46,191 nt of DNA, from positions 305,923-352,113 of the forward strand of contig NZ_ATTQ01000008.1 of the NCBI RefSeq assembly GCF_000419765.1. The letters run 5' to 3'. This DNA is from Rhizobium mongolense USDA 1844 (GTDB lineage: Bacteria > Pseudomonadota > Alphaproteobacteria > Rhizobiales > Rhizobiaceae). The position numbers and the translations under genes are program-made. Below, in pieces: positions 1 to 8,498 of the stretch. Each line of letters opens with the position of its first letter. Position 1 is the first letter of the stretch. The notes under the pieces were generated by a model. The model saw only the letters and a list, made by a program, of their open reading frames with translations. It ran no database searches and was not told where the DNA came from.

Positions 1-115
1 GCCGCTGATCGTGCGCAGCGAATGCCGTTTAGAGCCAGGCCTCATCGGCGCGGCTCTTCTGGGCCTGAAAGCGGAAGCGGTTTTAAGAGCATTTTGAGTG
101 GGTTGATTGGAAAAT

Positions 116-146
116 GAAAATGGCGGGGCTTTCACCCGCCATTTTC
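116..146 (-). terminator. Hairpin terminator of the RND efflux operon
   Basis: A perfect 12-bp inverted repeat (GAAAATGGCGGG at 116-127 and its complement at 135-146) encloses a 7-nt loop. It overlaps the stop codon of the RND gene on the minus strand and is followed in that direction by an AT-rich stretch (ATTTTCC). It is a good candidate for a factor-independent terminator, although the T run is short. Bases 1-115 hold no gene I can support. Confidence 0.65.
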
Positions 147-3100
147 ACTCTGCTGCCAATGCCGGCGGATGATGGTCATCCGCCTCTTCCTGGTTGGCAT
201 TGGCATATTCGGTCTCCGTTTCCTTCGTCTTCGGCTCGCGGCCGAAGAAGAGGGCATAACCCGCTGGTAGCACGAGGATGGTCAGCACGGTCGCAACCAG
301 AATGCCGCCCATCATCGCGTAGGCGAGCGGACCCCAGAAGACGCCGCGGGAGATCGGGATAAGGGCGAGAACTGCCGTCAGCGCCGTCAGCATGATCGGC
401 CGGAAACGGCGCACGGCCGCACCCACGATCGCCTCCTCCCGGTGCATGCCCGCCTTGATATCCTGGTCGATCTGGTCGACGAGGATGATCGAGTTGCGGA
501 TGATGATGCCGAGCAGCGCAATCACGCCGAGGATCGCGACGAAGCCGAAGGGCGCGCCGCTGATCAGCAGTGCGGCAGAGGCACCGATGATGCCGAGCGG
601 GCCGGTCGCCAGCACCAGCATCGCCTTGCCGAAATGCTGCAACTGCGCCATCAGCAGCAGGACGATGACGACGAGCATGATCGGCGCTTTGGCAGCGATC
701 GAAGCCTGACTTTCAGCCGCATCTTCCGCACCGCCCTGGATTTCGATCTTGTAGCCGGCAGGCAGGCTGTCGCGCAGGCCCTTCATATCGGCATACATCT
801 TCATCGCCACGTCGTTCGGCTGGATGCCGTCTGGCAGCGTCCCGCGGACGGTGATCGTCGGCAGGCGGTCACGCCGCCATTCGACGCCTTGTTCCATGAC
901 GGGGACGACCTTGGCGACCTGCGAGACCGGAACAAAGCCTCCGAAGTCGGTCGGGACATAGACCGAATTGACGGCCGACAGCAGCGAACGGCTGGAATCC
1001 GGCTCCCGGGCGACGATCGAGACCGTCTCTTCGCCGTCGCGGAAGTCGTCAAGCGACGTGCCGGACACGGCGGTCTGCAGCGTCTGGCGGACGCGCTGCG
1101 AAGTAACGCCGAGGGCGCGGGCACGATCCTGGTCGATCACCAGCTTCATGGCCGGCACCGGCTCCAGCCAATCGTCGTGGACGGCGCCGAGCTGCGGATT
1201 TTCGGCAAACTTCGCCTTCACCTGATCGGCGATACGGCGAACCTCCTGGCGATCCGGTCCCATGACGCGCATTTGCACGGGCCAGCCCGTCGGCGGACCG
1301 AGGAAGAGACGGTCGACCTTGCCGCGGATCGACGGAAAATCTTCCGCAAGGATGCTACGCAGCTTGACGATCAGCCGCTCCCGGGCAGGTTCGTCATTCG
1401 CGATGATCAGGAGCTGCGCGAAGTTTGGATTGCGAAGCTGCTGGTCGAGCGGCAAGAAGAAGCGCGGCGCGCCCTCGCCGATATAGGTGGCGATGAACTT
1501 CTTGTCCTTGTCATCCATCATCTTGGCTTCGAGCGCCTTTGCCTGCGTCTCGACTTCCTTGATGCTGGTCCCTTCCGGCAGCCAGAGATCGACGAGAATT
1601 TCCGGACGCGAAGATTGCGGGAAGAAGTTCTGCGGAATGAACTGGAACGCCCAGAGACTCGTCGCGAAGGTGAAGAGCGTGGCAGCCAGCACGATGATGC
1701 GATGGCGCACAGCCCATGCGACAGTGGTACGCAGGCGGCGGTAAAAGCGCGTGTCGAAGACATCATGATGCTCGCCGGCGTGCTTGCGCTGCTTGAGGAT
1801 CATGTAACCCAGCCACGGCGTGAAATAGACCGCGACGAACCACGAGACGACGAGCGCGATGCCGACCACATAGAAAAGCGAGCGCACATATTCGCCGGCC
1901 GTCGATTCTGCAAAGCCAACGGGAATGAAGCCTGCCGTGGTGATCAGCGTACCGGTCAGCATCGGAAAGGCGGTCGAGGAATAGGCGAAGCTCGCCGCCT
2001 CGATCTTCACGAGGCCCTCTTCCAGTTTTCGTTCCATCATCTCGACGACGATCATCGCATCGTCGACCAAAAGCCCAAGCGCAATAATGAGCGCGCCGAG
2101 CGAGATGCGCTGCAGGTCGATGCCGAGTTCGTACATGATGGCGAAGGTCGCAGCCAGCACAAGCGGAATCGCTATCGCGATGACGAGGCCCGATCGCCAG
2201 CCGATCGATAGGAACGAGACGATCAGCACGATGACAAGCGCTTCGCCAAGCGCATGCATGAATTCGCTGATGGCGTCCGTCACCACATCCGGCTGATTGG
2301 ATATCTGGTCGACGGAAACGCCGTAGGGAAGAGATTCATCGAAGCGCTGATAGGTCGCTTCGACATCCTTGCCGACATCCGTGACCTTGAAGCCCTTGGC
2401 CATGACCACGCCGACCTGCACGCTTTCGTGCCCGTTGAAACGGTATTTGCGTTGATAGGGGTCTTCGAGCCCAGAGGTAACGGTGGCAATATCACCGAGA
2501 CGCGTCACCTGGTTGCCGGAACGCAGGCGTAGTTCGCGAATATCCTCGGCCTTCTTCACATCGCCTTCGACGGAAATACGCACCGAACGCAGCCCGGTAT
2601 CGACAGAGCCGGCAGGATCGACTGTGTTCTGGCCTTTGATGGCATTTTGCAGGTCGAGGATCGTAAGCCCCCGTTCGGCAAGCGCCTTGGAGGAAACGTC
2701 GATGTAGATCTTTTCCGGCTGGTCACCGATGATGACGGCCTTCTCGACGCCCCGCGTCGAAAGCAGCATGTCGCGCGCCTGGATCGCGAATTTCTTCAGT
2801 TCCGGATAGGAGTAGCCGTCGCCGCTGATCGAATGAAGTGTGATGAAGGTATCGCCGAATTCGTCATTGAAATAGGGCCCGAGCAGGCCTTCCGGCAGCT
2901 CGTTCGAAATATCGCCGACCTTCTTGCGCACCTGATAGAAGGCATCCGCCACTTCCGCGGAGTTCGTGTCGCCCTTCACCTGCAGCGTAATGATTGCGCT
3001 GCCGGCACGGGTGTAAGAGCGAACGAAATCAAGGTGCGGCGTTTCCTGCAGCTTGCGCTCGATCTTGTTGACGACCTGATCCTCCATCTCCTGGATCGAG

Positions 3101-3291
3101 GCGCCGGGCCACATGGCTTGCACGACCATGACACGGAAGGTGAAATCCGGATCTTCCTTCTGCCCCATGCGCATCAGTCCGAGCGCACCGGTGATGATGA
3201 TCAAACCGAAGAGGAAGCGTGCAATGCTGGGATGACCGATTGCCCAGCGCGACAGATTGAAGGAGCGCTTCTCGGTGGTCGAGTTGTCCAT
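145..3291 (-). CDS. RND-family multidrug efflux permease (AcrB-like inner membrane pump)
   Basis: This is the proton-driven inner-membrane pump of a tripartite RND efflux system, 1048 residues, the normal size for the family. It has the expected architecture: TM1 near the N-terminus, a large periplasmic loop, a central membrane bundle, a second loop and a C-terminal bundle. The TM4 motif GLLVDDAMIVVE carries the paired Asp residues used for proton relay in HAE-type pumps. The reading frame extends upstream to a TTG at 3318, but AGGAGAGGG lies between that codon and the ATG at 3291, so 3291 is the likely start (MDNSTTEKRS). It lies 27 bp downstream of the membrane-fusion gene and is the last gene of the TetR-adaptor-pump operon. 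No outer-membrane TolC-type gene is present, so a channel encoded elsewhere is presumably used. The substrate cannot be told from sequence. Confidence 0.95.
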   Translation of the reverse strand: MDNSTTEKRSFNLSRWAIGHPSIARFLFGLIIITGALGLMRMGQKEDPDFTFRVMVVQAMWPGASIQEMEDQVVNKIERKLQETPHLDFVRSYTRAGSAIITLQVKGDTNSAEVADAFYQVRKKVGDISNELPEGLLGPYFNDEFGDTFITLHSISGDGYSYPELKKFAIQARDMLLSTRGVEKAVIIGDQPEKIYIDVSSKALAERGLTILDLQNAIKGQNTVDPAGSVDTGLRSVRISVEGDVKKAEDIRELRLRSGNQVTRLGDIATVTSGLEDPYQRKYRFNGHESVQVGVVMAKGFKVTDVGKDVEATYQRFDESLPYGVSVDQISNQPDVVTDAISEFMHALGEALVIVLIVSFLSIGWRSGLVIAIAIPLVLAATFAIMYELGIDLQRISLGALIIALGLLVDDAMIVVEMMERKLEEGLVKIEAASFAYSSTAFPMLTGTLITTAGFIPVGFAESTAGEYVRSLFYVVGIALVVSWFVAVYFTPWLGYMILKQRKHAGEHHDVFDTRFYRRLRTTVAWAVRHRIIVLAATLFTFATSLWAFQFIPQNFFPQSSRPEILVDLWLPEGTSIKEVETQAKALEAKMMDDKDKKFIATYIGEGAPRFFLPLDQQLRNPNFAQLLIIANDEPARERLIVKLRSILAEDFPSIRGKVDRLFLGPPTGWPVQMRVMGPDRQEVRRIADQVKAKFAENPQLGAVHDDWLEPVPAMKLVIDQDRARALGVTSQRVRQTLQTAVSGTSLDDFRDGEETVSIVAREPDSSRSLLSAVNSVYVPTDFGGFVPVSQVAKVVPVMEQGVEWRRDRLPTITVRGTLPDGIQPNDVAMKMYADMKGLRDSLPAGYKIEIQGGAEDAAESQASIAAKAPIMLVVIVLLLMAQLQHFGKAMLVLATGPLGIIGASAALLISGAPFGFVAILGVIALLGIIIRNSIILVDQIDQDIKAGMHREEAIVGAAVRRFRPIMLTALTAVLALIPISRGVFWGPLAYAMMGGILVATVLTILVLPAGYALFFGREPKTKETETEYANANQEEADDHHPPALAAE

Positions 3292-3318
3292 GACAGTATT
3301 CCCTCTCCTGGACAGCAA

Positions 3319-4455
3319 TTATTGAACGGTGCCGGCGGGCTCGGCGGAAGCCGACTGCTCGCCCGGCACCGAGACCTTCAGGTTCTCGGTCATGAACTGC
3401 GTTCCGGCAGCAACAACGAGATCCCCGCTCTTCAAGCCATCGGTGACGTTGACGCCGTCGCCGGTGAAATCACCGACGTGGATTTGGCGTGCGTGCACGG
3501 TTGCCGCGCCGCGGTCGACGACCCAGACGATCTTCTTCCCATCCTTCTCGGCAAGTGCGCCCAACGGCACCGCGACATAGGGATCGGAGTTCGTAGCATC
3601 CGCCTCGATCGTCGCCGTCATACCGAGCAGAACACGCTGATCATTTGGCAGGCTGACGCGGACGGAAAAGGTCCGGGACTGCTGATCGGCGCTGCCTGAA
3701 ACTTCGCGCACCTTGCCGTCAAGCACCAGCTTGTCATCTGACCAGAAGGTTGCCTTCACCGTCTTGCCCGGCTTGAATTCGGCAATATCGTTTTCCGACA
3801 CCGCGATCTGAACTTCCTTCTCGCCGTCGATGGCAACGGCGACGACAGGCGTACCGGAGGCGACGACCTGACCCGTATCCGCGCTGACTGCGGTCACGAT
3901 GCCGTTCTGATCGGCCTTCAGATCCGTGTAACTTACCTGGTTCTTCGCCTGATCGAGCGAGGAGATCGCAGCATCGCGCGTCGAAACAGCTTGGTCATAG
4001 GAAAGCGAAGCCTGCTCGAGCTGCGATTTCGGTGTGGCATTCTTGTCGAAGAGCTGCCCGGCACGCTTGTTTGCGAGATCTGCCGTCTGCACGCCCTTCT
4101 CGGCCGCCGCCAAGTTGGCTTCAGCCGTCTTCACCGCGAGCTGATAATCCGTCGAATCGATGCGCGCGAGCACATCTCCGGGCTTCACCCGATCGCCGAT
4201 ATTGACGAGTCGCTCCGTGATCTTGCCCGCAACACGGAAGCCGAGATTCATCTCGATGCGTGCTTTTACAGCGCCGGAATAGTCGAGGGCGCGCGTTTCG
4301 CCGGCCATGGCAATCTCCACGACCTTGACGGGGCGGACGATTTCCTTCGTCTCTGCCTTCTCCTCCTCGCTGCAGCCGGCAAGGCCGAGGCTGATGATGC
4401 CGACAAACGCGAGGCTGAAAATGGACGGCAGATTGCGTGTCTTGAGCGAAACCAT
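3319..4455 (-). CDS. RND efflux periplasmic adaptor (membrane fusion protein), lipoprotein
   Basis: This is a HlyD/AcrA-type periplasmic adaptor that links the RND pump to an outer-membrane channel; 378 residues. The N-terminus has a hydrophobic signal ending in the lipobox LAGC, with the lipidated Cys at residue 28, so it should be anchored to the inner membrane by lipid. After it come a barrel-sandwich (lipoyl-like) half, an Ala/Gln-rich coiled-coil hairpin at about residues 105-175, the second lipoyl half, and beta-barrel and membrane-proximal domains, in the usual order. It is 50 bp downstream of the TetR gene and 27 bp upstream of the pump on the same strand. The assignment as the partner of this pump is firm from context; substrate specificity is unknown. 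Confidence 0.93.
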   Translation of the reverse strand: MVSLKTRNLPSIFSLAFVGIISLGLAGCSEEEKAETKEIVRPVKVVEIAMAGETRALDYSGAVKARIEMNLGFRVAGKITERLVNIGDRVKPGDVLARIDSTDYQLAVKTAEANLAAAEKGVQTADLANKRAGQLFDKNATPKSQLEQASLSYDQAVSTRDAAISSLDQAKNQVSYTDLKADQNGIVTAVSADTGQVVASGTPVVAVAIDGEKEVQIAVSENDIAEFKPGKTVKATFWSDDKLVLDGKVREVSGSADQQSRTFSVRVSLPNDQRVLLGMTATIEADATNSDPYVAVPLGALAEKDGKKIVWVVDRGAATVHARQIHVGDFTGDGVNVTDGLKSGDLVVAAGTQFMTENLKVSVPGEQSASAEPAGTVQ

Positions 4456-4505
4456 CTTCGCACTCCTGATCGTTTCGTGTGTTTCTGGACGGCCTTGCCG
4501 TGCTG

Positions 4506-5111
4506 CTATTTCAATGCCTTGATCGAATACTCGATGAGTTCGTCAACGGTCGCGCGGTTGGTCTTGGCAAGACATTGCGCCACCATCTGCGGGTGGCAGA
4601 GCGTCACCGTGGCCGCACCGAAGCAGCGTGAAGCAACATCGGCATCTTGCTCGGCGAATTCACCGGCTGCGATCCCTTCGCGGATCACGCCGGCGATCAG
4701 TTCATGAGTGCTGTCGATATGCCGTTCAATGACATGCCAGTCGCGTTCGATCGCGACGACGACCATCTCGTGCACCTTCTGTTCATCAAGCATGGTGTCC
4801 AGTGTCATCTGATACTGGCCATACACAAATCGTCGCAGGCGCTCCGAGGCGCTGATCGGCAGGTGGCAGATGTCGTAGGCCTGCTTATAACTGGCAGCCA
4901 GCATGCGGCCGCAGATCGCCTGGTGGATTTCCACTTTCGAGGCGAAGAAGCGGTAGATATTGGCAGGCGACATGCCGAGGTCACGCGCCACATCGGCAAC
5001 CGTCGTCTTGCCGTAGCCATAGTGGCGGAACAGGCGCTCTGCCGCATCGAGAATGCGCGTCACATTTTCCTGGCGCGTACTGTCCAGCATGTTTTCTGCG
5101 GTATCATTCAT
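4506..5111 (-). CDS. TetR/AcrR-family transcriptional regulator of the RND operon
   Basis: This is a one-component repressor-type regulator, 201 residues. The TetR helix-turn-helix is at about residues 36-57 (TTVADVARDLGMSPANIYRFF), preceded by the usual helix 1 (ILDAAERLFRHYGYG). The C-terminal ligand-binding part is all-helical with no recognisable ligand motif. It is the first gene of the operon with the adaptor and pump (50-bp gap), so it most likely autoregulates and represses the pump until a toxic ligand binds. The long palindrome at 5130-5167, 19 bp upstream of its start codon, is the obvious operator candidate. Control of the pump is inferred from context and family behaviour. Confidence 0.92.
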   Translation of the reverse strand: MNDTAENMLDSTRQENVTRILDAAERLFRHYGYGKTTVADVARDLGMSPANIYRFFASKVEIHQAICGRMLAASYKQAYDICHLPISASERLRRFVYGQYQMTLDTMLDEQKVHEMVVVAIERDWHVIERHIDSTHELIAGVIREGIAAGEFAEQDADVASRCFGAATVTLCHPQMVAQCLAKTNRATVDELIEYSIKALK

Positions 5112-5129
5112 GCGTTTTCAGAAGCCTTA

Positions 5130-5167
5130 CTTACGACTGACGAATTTTGAATTTCGTCATTCGTAAG
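5130..5167. promoter_or_regulatory. 38-bp imperfect palindrome, putative TetR operator
   Basis: The left half CTTACGACTGACGAATTTT (5130-5148) matches the reverse complement of the right half (5149-5167) at 16 of 19 positions. It sits just upstream of the TetR-adaptor-RND operon, where an autoregulatory operator is expected. Its length suggests two dimers or two overlapping sites. Seen directly; its function is inferred. Confidence 0.6.
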
Positions 5168-5258
5168 ACATCAGGCGTCATTTGTCAATATTCTGGTTAC
5201 CACCAAAAAAATGCCGCGGCATCGGCTCGCGGCATTTAAAAATCAATAGTTGCGGAAA

Positions 5259-5690
5259 TCAGTCCAGCTTGACCTCGAGTGTGATCGGCACGGCGGAAAG
5301 CGCCTTCGAAACCGGGCACCCCGCCTTCGCCTTATTGGCGAGCTCGGTGAAGGTCGCCTGGTCGGCGCCAGGAACCTTGCCGGTCAGCGACAGATGGATT
5401 GCGGTGATCGCGAAGCCACCTTCGACGCTCTCGAGCGTTACCTTTGCCGTAGTCTCCATCTCTTCGGCCGTAAGCCCCGCATCGCTGAGAATCAACGATA
5501 GCGCCATGGTGAAGCAGCCGGCATGGGCCGCGCCGATCAGTTCTTCCGGATTGGTGCCAGGAATACCTTCGAAGCGGCTCGCAAAACCATAGGGATACTC
5601 CTTCAACGCGCCGCTCTGTGTCGATATCCGTCCCTTGCCATCCCTGAGGCCGCCGGACCATTGAGCCGAACCTGTACGATTGATCTGCAT
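5259..5690 (-). CDS. osmC: OsmC-family peroxiredoxin
   Basis: This is a thiol-dependent peroxidase that reduces organic hydroperoxides, cytoplasmic, 143 residues, matching OsmC length. The two redox cysteines are present: Cys59 in the helix motif IGAAHAGCF and Cys125 in AKAGCPVSKAL. The spacing and the EYPYGFASRFEG/GTNPEELIGAAHAGCF block are typical of OsmC rather than Ohr. The ATG at 5690 is preceded by AGGAGG at good spacing. It is a single-gene unit on the minus strand, about 150 bp beyond the TetR start, and it diverges from the GntR pseudogene. OsmC genes are usually stress-induced; no specific operator was recognised here. Confidence 0.93.
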   Translation of the reverse strand: MQINRTGSAQWSGGLRDGKGRISTQSGALKEYPYGFASRFEGIPGTNPEELIGAAHAGCFTMALSLILSDAGLTAEEMETTAKVTLESVEGGFAITAIHLSLTGKVPGADQATFTELANKAKAGCPVSKALSAVPITLEVKLD

Positions 5691-5996
5691 GCCGTCCTCC
5701 TGTTTCGATTGGACTCATCCGGAAAGGACTTGTGCCGCTTCCCGCCGCAGAGAGGCCAAAGCCTCCCAAAACGGCAATATAAGGCTCTATCCGCAGAAGA
5801 CGACAGCTATAAGAAAATCGGTCCCGATGGAGACCTGCGGCCGCCTGACTGCACGATGAATCATCATACCAAGAAATTGCCTTTGTATGATGATTGCAGC
5901 ATAGGATTGTGCACATGCGCCGAGGAGACGTCGCATTGGCAAACCGAATTTCCAGTAGGATTCGCTCTGCTTTGCAGGTGAGAGGCGGAGAGGTCA
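5691..5996. promoter_or_regulatory. Divergent intergenic region with an inverted repeat, putative GntR operator
   Basis: This 306-bp region separates osmC (minus) from the GntR-type regulator (plus). It contains a perfect 11-bp inverted repeat, AATCATCATAC at 5859-5869 and GTATGATGATT at 5885-5895, separated by 15 nt. This lies about 100 bp upstream of the regulator start and suits an operator for a dimeric FadR-type GntR protein, although each arm could also be an independent site. A strong ribosome-binding sequence (GGAGAGG) precedes the GTG start at 5997. Nothing else was recognised. Confidence 0.5.
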
Positions 5997-6754
5997 GTGG
6001 ACTCCATCGAGCAGCAGGGTGAGGGCGAAAAGCCGCGCGTCGAGCGCCGCCCGCGCGTTCGCCGAAACGTCACGGCCTCGATCGCGCAGGATATCTGTTG
6101 CGACCGTTATCCGGCAGGCCTGCCACTGCCGCGCGAAAACGACCTCTGCGAAATCTACTGCGTCAGCCGCACCGTCGTTCGCGAATCCCTGAAAATCCTG
6201 GAATCCAAAGGCCTCGTGCGCGGCAAGCCGCGTATCGGCACGACCGTCTGCGACAAGGACGACTGGAACATCCTCGATGCCGACGTGCTCGAATGGATGG
6301 GACCGCATCTCGAGGATTCCGACCTGCTCGGCTGCATCATCGAAGCCCGGCGCACCATCGAGCCTGCGGCCGCCGAATACGCAGCCGCACGTGCACGGCG
6401 CAGGAGATTGCCGATCTCGACAGCGCCTGGCGACAGATGCGCGATTGCGCCAACGATCCGGAAAGCTTCACCGATGCCGACATCATGTTCCATTCGGCGC
6501 TGCTAACCGCCAGCCACGACCAGGTGTTCCGGCGGCTTTCGAGCGCCATTCACGCCGCGGTGAAATATGCCCTGCACGCCTCGAATGTCGCGGTTAAAAA
6601 CCGCGAGGACGCAGTTGCCTTTCACGGCGAACTGGTCGAGGCACTCAGGATGCGCGACCGAAAAAGGGCACGCGAATGCGCCAACCGGATGCTGGATCTT
6701 GCGGTGCGCGATCTTGCAGCCGTCAAGAAAGCGGCCAGCAGAACCAAATCATGA
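5997..6754 (+). pseudogene. Frameshifted GntR/FadR-family regulator (DgoR-like by context)
   Basis: The first part (GTG start at 5997) encodes a winged helix-turn-helix of the GntR type: SIAQDICCDRYPAG, LPRENDLCEIYCVSRTVVRE, SLKILESKGLVRGKPRIGT. It continues into the start of the FCD helical domain (LLGCIIEARRTIEPAAAEYAA). Around 6385-6395 the sense frame stops being GntR-like. The rest of the FCD domain (AQEIADLDSAWRQM through [14 protein letters not shown]) continues one frame earlier and ends at 6754. A single-base deletion near 6391 explains it; repaired, the protein would be about 252 residues, normal for the family. As written, translation would give a protein of 169 residues with most of the ligand-binding domain scrambled. 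A sequencing error cannot be excluded. Its stop overlaps the start of the dgoD remnant, which suggests it once controlled a galactonate operon. Confidence 0.85.
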
Positions 6755-7125
6755 CTGAAAATGGTGGCATCACCGAGTGCCGCAAGATCGCGGCAATGGC
6801 GGAAGCCTATGATGTGGAGGTTGCCCCGCATTGCCCGCTCGGGCCGATCGCGCTTGCCGCATGCCTGCAGGTCGATGCGGTTTCCTACAACGCCTTCATC
6901 CAGGAACAGAGCCTCGGCATTCACTACAACCAGGGCAACGATATCCTCGACTACATCTCCAACAAGGACGTCTTCAAGTACGCCGACGGCTTTGTCAGCA
7001 TTCCCCAAGGGCCGAGTCTCGGTGTCGAGGTCGATGAGGCCCATGTCATCGAGCGCGCCAAGCAGGGCCACCGCTGGCGCAATCCCATCTGGCGTCATGC
7101 CGACGGCAGCTTCGCCGAGTGGTGA
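6751..7125 (+). pseudogene. dgoD: C-terminal remnant of D-galactonate dehydratase
   Basis: About 120 residues match the C-terminal third of DgoD, an enolase-superfamily enzyme that dehydrates D-galactonate: [51 protein letters not shown] and [19 protein letters not shown]. The full enzyme is about 380 residues; the capping domain and the metal-binding Asp/Glu residues of the barrel are missing. The frame begins with an ATG that overlaps the stop of the GntR pseudogene (ATGA), without a convincing ribosome-binding site, so the ATG is probably accidental. The fragment cannot be catalytic. It looks like the scar of a deletion that removed the genes between a regulator and the 3' end of dgoD. Confidence 0.88.
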
Positions 7126-7225
7126 GAACCAACAAGAGTCGCGCCGAGCGGCCCTTTTTGTTGCACCGTGTAGGAGGCAGCACGCGCCATCCGTCATAGT
7201 GAAAGCTCACAGGAGGAGATTTCAA

Positions 7226-7624
7226 ATGACCAGAGCAATTGCAGTGATCGTCGCACGCATTATCTTCAGCTTCATCTTCTTCATGGCGGCTGGCTTCAAG
7301 TTTGCCGACATGGGCGCCACGTCAACCTATATCGCCTCCGCCGGTTTTCCGATGGCCGGCTTCCTGGCATGGGTCGCGGCCTTCTTCGAGATGGCTTTGG
7401 CGCTAGCCTTGATAACCGGCGTCTTCTTTACGGAGGCAAGCCTGCTTGCCGGCACTTATGTCGTCTTCCTGGCATTCGCCTTTCATGGCCCGTCACGCTG
7501 GACGGATAACCAGGCGGAATTCGGCTTCTTTATCGACCACTTCAGCTTCCTCGCGGGACTTCTATTTGCCGCCGTGCACGGGCCTGAGAAGTGGGCGATC
7601 CGCCGCAGCCTGGTGAGGCTTTAA
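7226..7624 (+). CDS. DoxX-family membrane protein
   Basis: This is a small integral membrane protein of 132 residues with four predicted hydrophobic segments: residues about 3-22, 40-62, 65-90 and 105-122. The N-terminal RIIFSFIFFMAAGFKFADM and the central FFEMALALALITG block are typical of the DoxX/DoxD-like family, whose members are linked to thiosulfate metabolism or thiol-stress complexes in some bacteria. The start at 7226 is chosen because AGGAGGAG lies 7 bp upstream; the open frame extends further upstream only as an antisense/offset reading of the dgoD remnant. No neighbour explains its role. The family call is good; the function is unknown. Confidence 0.85.
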   Translation: MTRAIAVIVARIIFSFIFFMAAGFKFADMGATSTYIASAGFPMAGFLAWVAAFFEMALALALITGVFFTEASLLAGTYVVFLAFAFHGPSRWTDNQAEFGFFIDHFSFLAGLLFAAVHGPEKWAIRRSLVRL

Positions 7625-7716
7625 GGCCGCCAACCCGATAACTTCGCCCCCGCGCCGGAACCATGCCCCCCATTCGAACATTGCCCTAACGCAAAACCGA
7701 ACGAGGGATTGGGAAA

Positions 7717-8496
7717 ATGGAACTTCAGGGAAGAACTGCACTGGTCACCGGCGCGGGTTCCGGCATCGGAAAGGCGACCGCTCTGAAGCTCGCCGCAGAA
7801 GGCGCCAGGGTTGCCGTTTTGAGCCGCACCGGCCGCGAGGCGAAACAAACCCGCGACGAAATCCGCTCCGCAGGCGGGGAGGCGATCTCGCTGACGGCCG
7901 ACACCAGCGACGAAGGCCTGATGCGCGACGCAATTGCAACGCTTCTCGGCAAGTTCGGAGGCATCGACATCGTCGTTGCCAATGCCGGCATCAATGGCGT
8001 CTGGGCGCCGATCGACGATCTGAAGCCGGAGGAGTGGGACAAGACCATGGCCGTCAACCTGCGCGGTACCTACCTCACCCTCCATCTCACCGTCCCGCAT
8101 ATGAAATCGAACGGCGGCTCCATCATCGTCGTCTCCTCGATTAACGGCACGCGGACTTTCACGACCCCTGGCGCGACCGCCTATACCGTCACGAAGGCCG
8201 GCCAGGTGGCGATGGTGCAGCAACTGGCACTGGAACTCGGCAAGCACGGAATCCGCGTCAATGCCGTCTGCCCGGGCGCCATCGACACCAATATCAGTGA
8301 TAATACCAGGAGCCGCCACCGCGAGGAGACGGAAATCCCCGTCGTCTGGCCGGAAGGCGAAATTCCGATCAGCGGCGGCGAGGCAGGGCATAGCGCGGAT
8401 GTCGCCGAAGCCATCCTCTTTCTTGCGACAGAGCGCTCACGTCACATTACCGGTACACCGATCTGGATCGATGGCGGCCAAGGCCTGCTGCGCTAG
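7717..8496 (+). CDS. SDR-family NAD(P)-dependent oxidoreductase
   Basis: This is a classical short-chain dehydrogenase, 259 residues, cytoplasmic. The Rossmann glycine motif TGAGSGIG is at 11-18, NAG at 89-91, and the catalytic Ser140/141, Tyr156 and Lys160 (YTVTK) are all in place. An acidic residue that would fix NAD preference is not evident after beta-2 (LSRTGRE), so NADP use is possible. The segment around residues 190-222 (sequence RSRHREETEIPVVWPEGEIP) is an expanded substrate loop. The gene stands alone on the plus strand, converging with the cyclase gene with only 2 bp between stops. The substrate is not predictable; sugar or polyol oxidation would fit the surroundings. Confidence 0.92.
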   Translation: MELQGRTALVTGAGSGIGKATALKLAAEGARVAVLSRTGREAKQTRDEIRSAGGEAISLTADTSDEGLMRDAIATLLGKFGGIDIVVANAGINGVWAPIDDLKPEEWDKTMAVNLRGTYLTLHLTVPHMKSNGGSIIVVSSINGTRTFTTPGATAYTVTKAGQVAMVQQLALELGKHGIRVNAVCPGAIDTNISDNTRSRHREETEIPVVWPEGEIPISGGEAGHSADVAEAILFLATERSRHITGTPIWIDGGQGLLR

Positions 8497-8498
8497 GG

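Noticed and set aside
442..2211. A 589-codon open frame on the plus strand opposite the RND pump gene
   Set aside because: Its translation is rich in Arg, Asp and His repeats typical of the antisense of GC-rich coding DNA, has no family similarity, and lies wholly inside a clearly real gene.
6751..6754. ATGA overlap as evidence that the dgoD remnant is a translated, coupled gene
   Set aside because: The upstream gene is frameshifted, the downstream frame lacks two thirds of the enzyme including metal ligands, and no ribosome-binding site is present.
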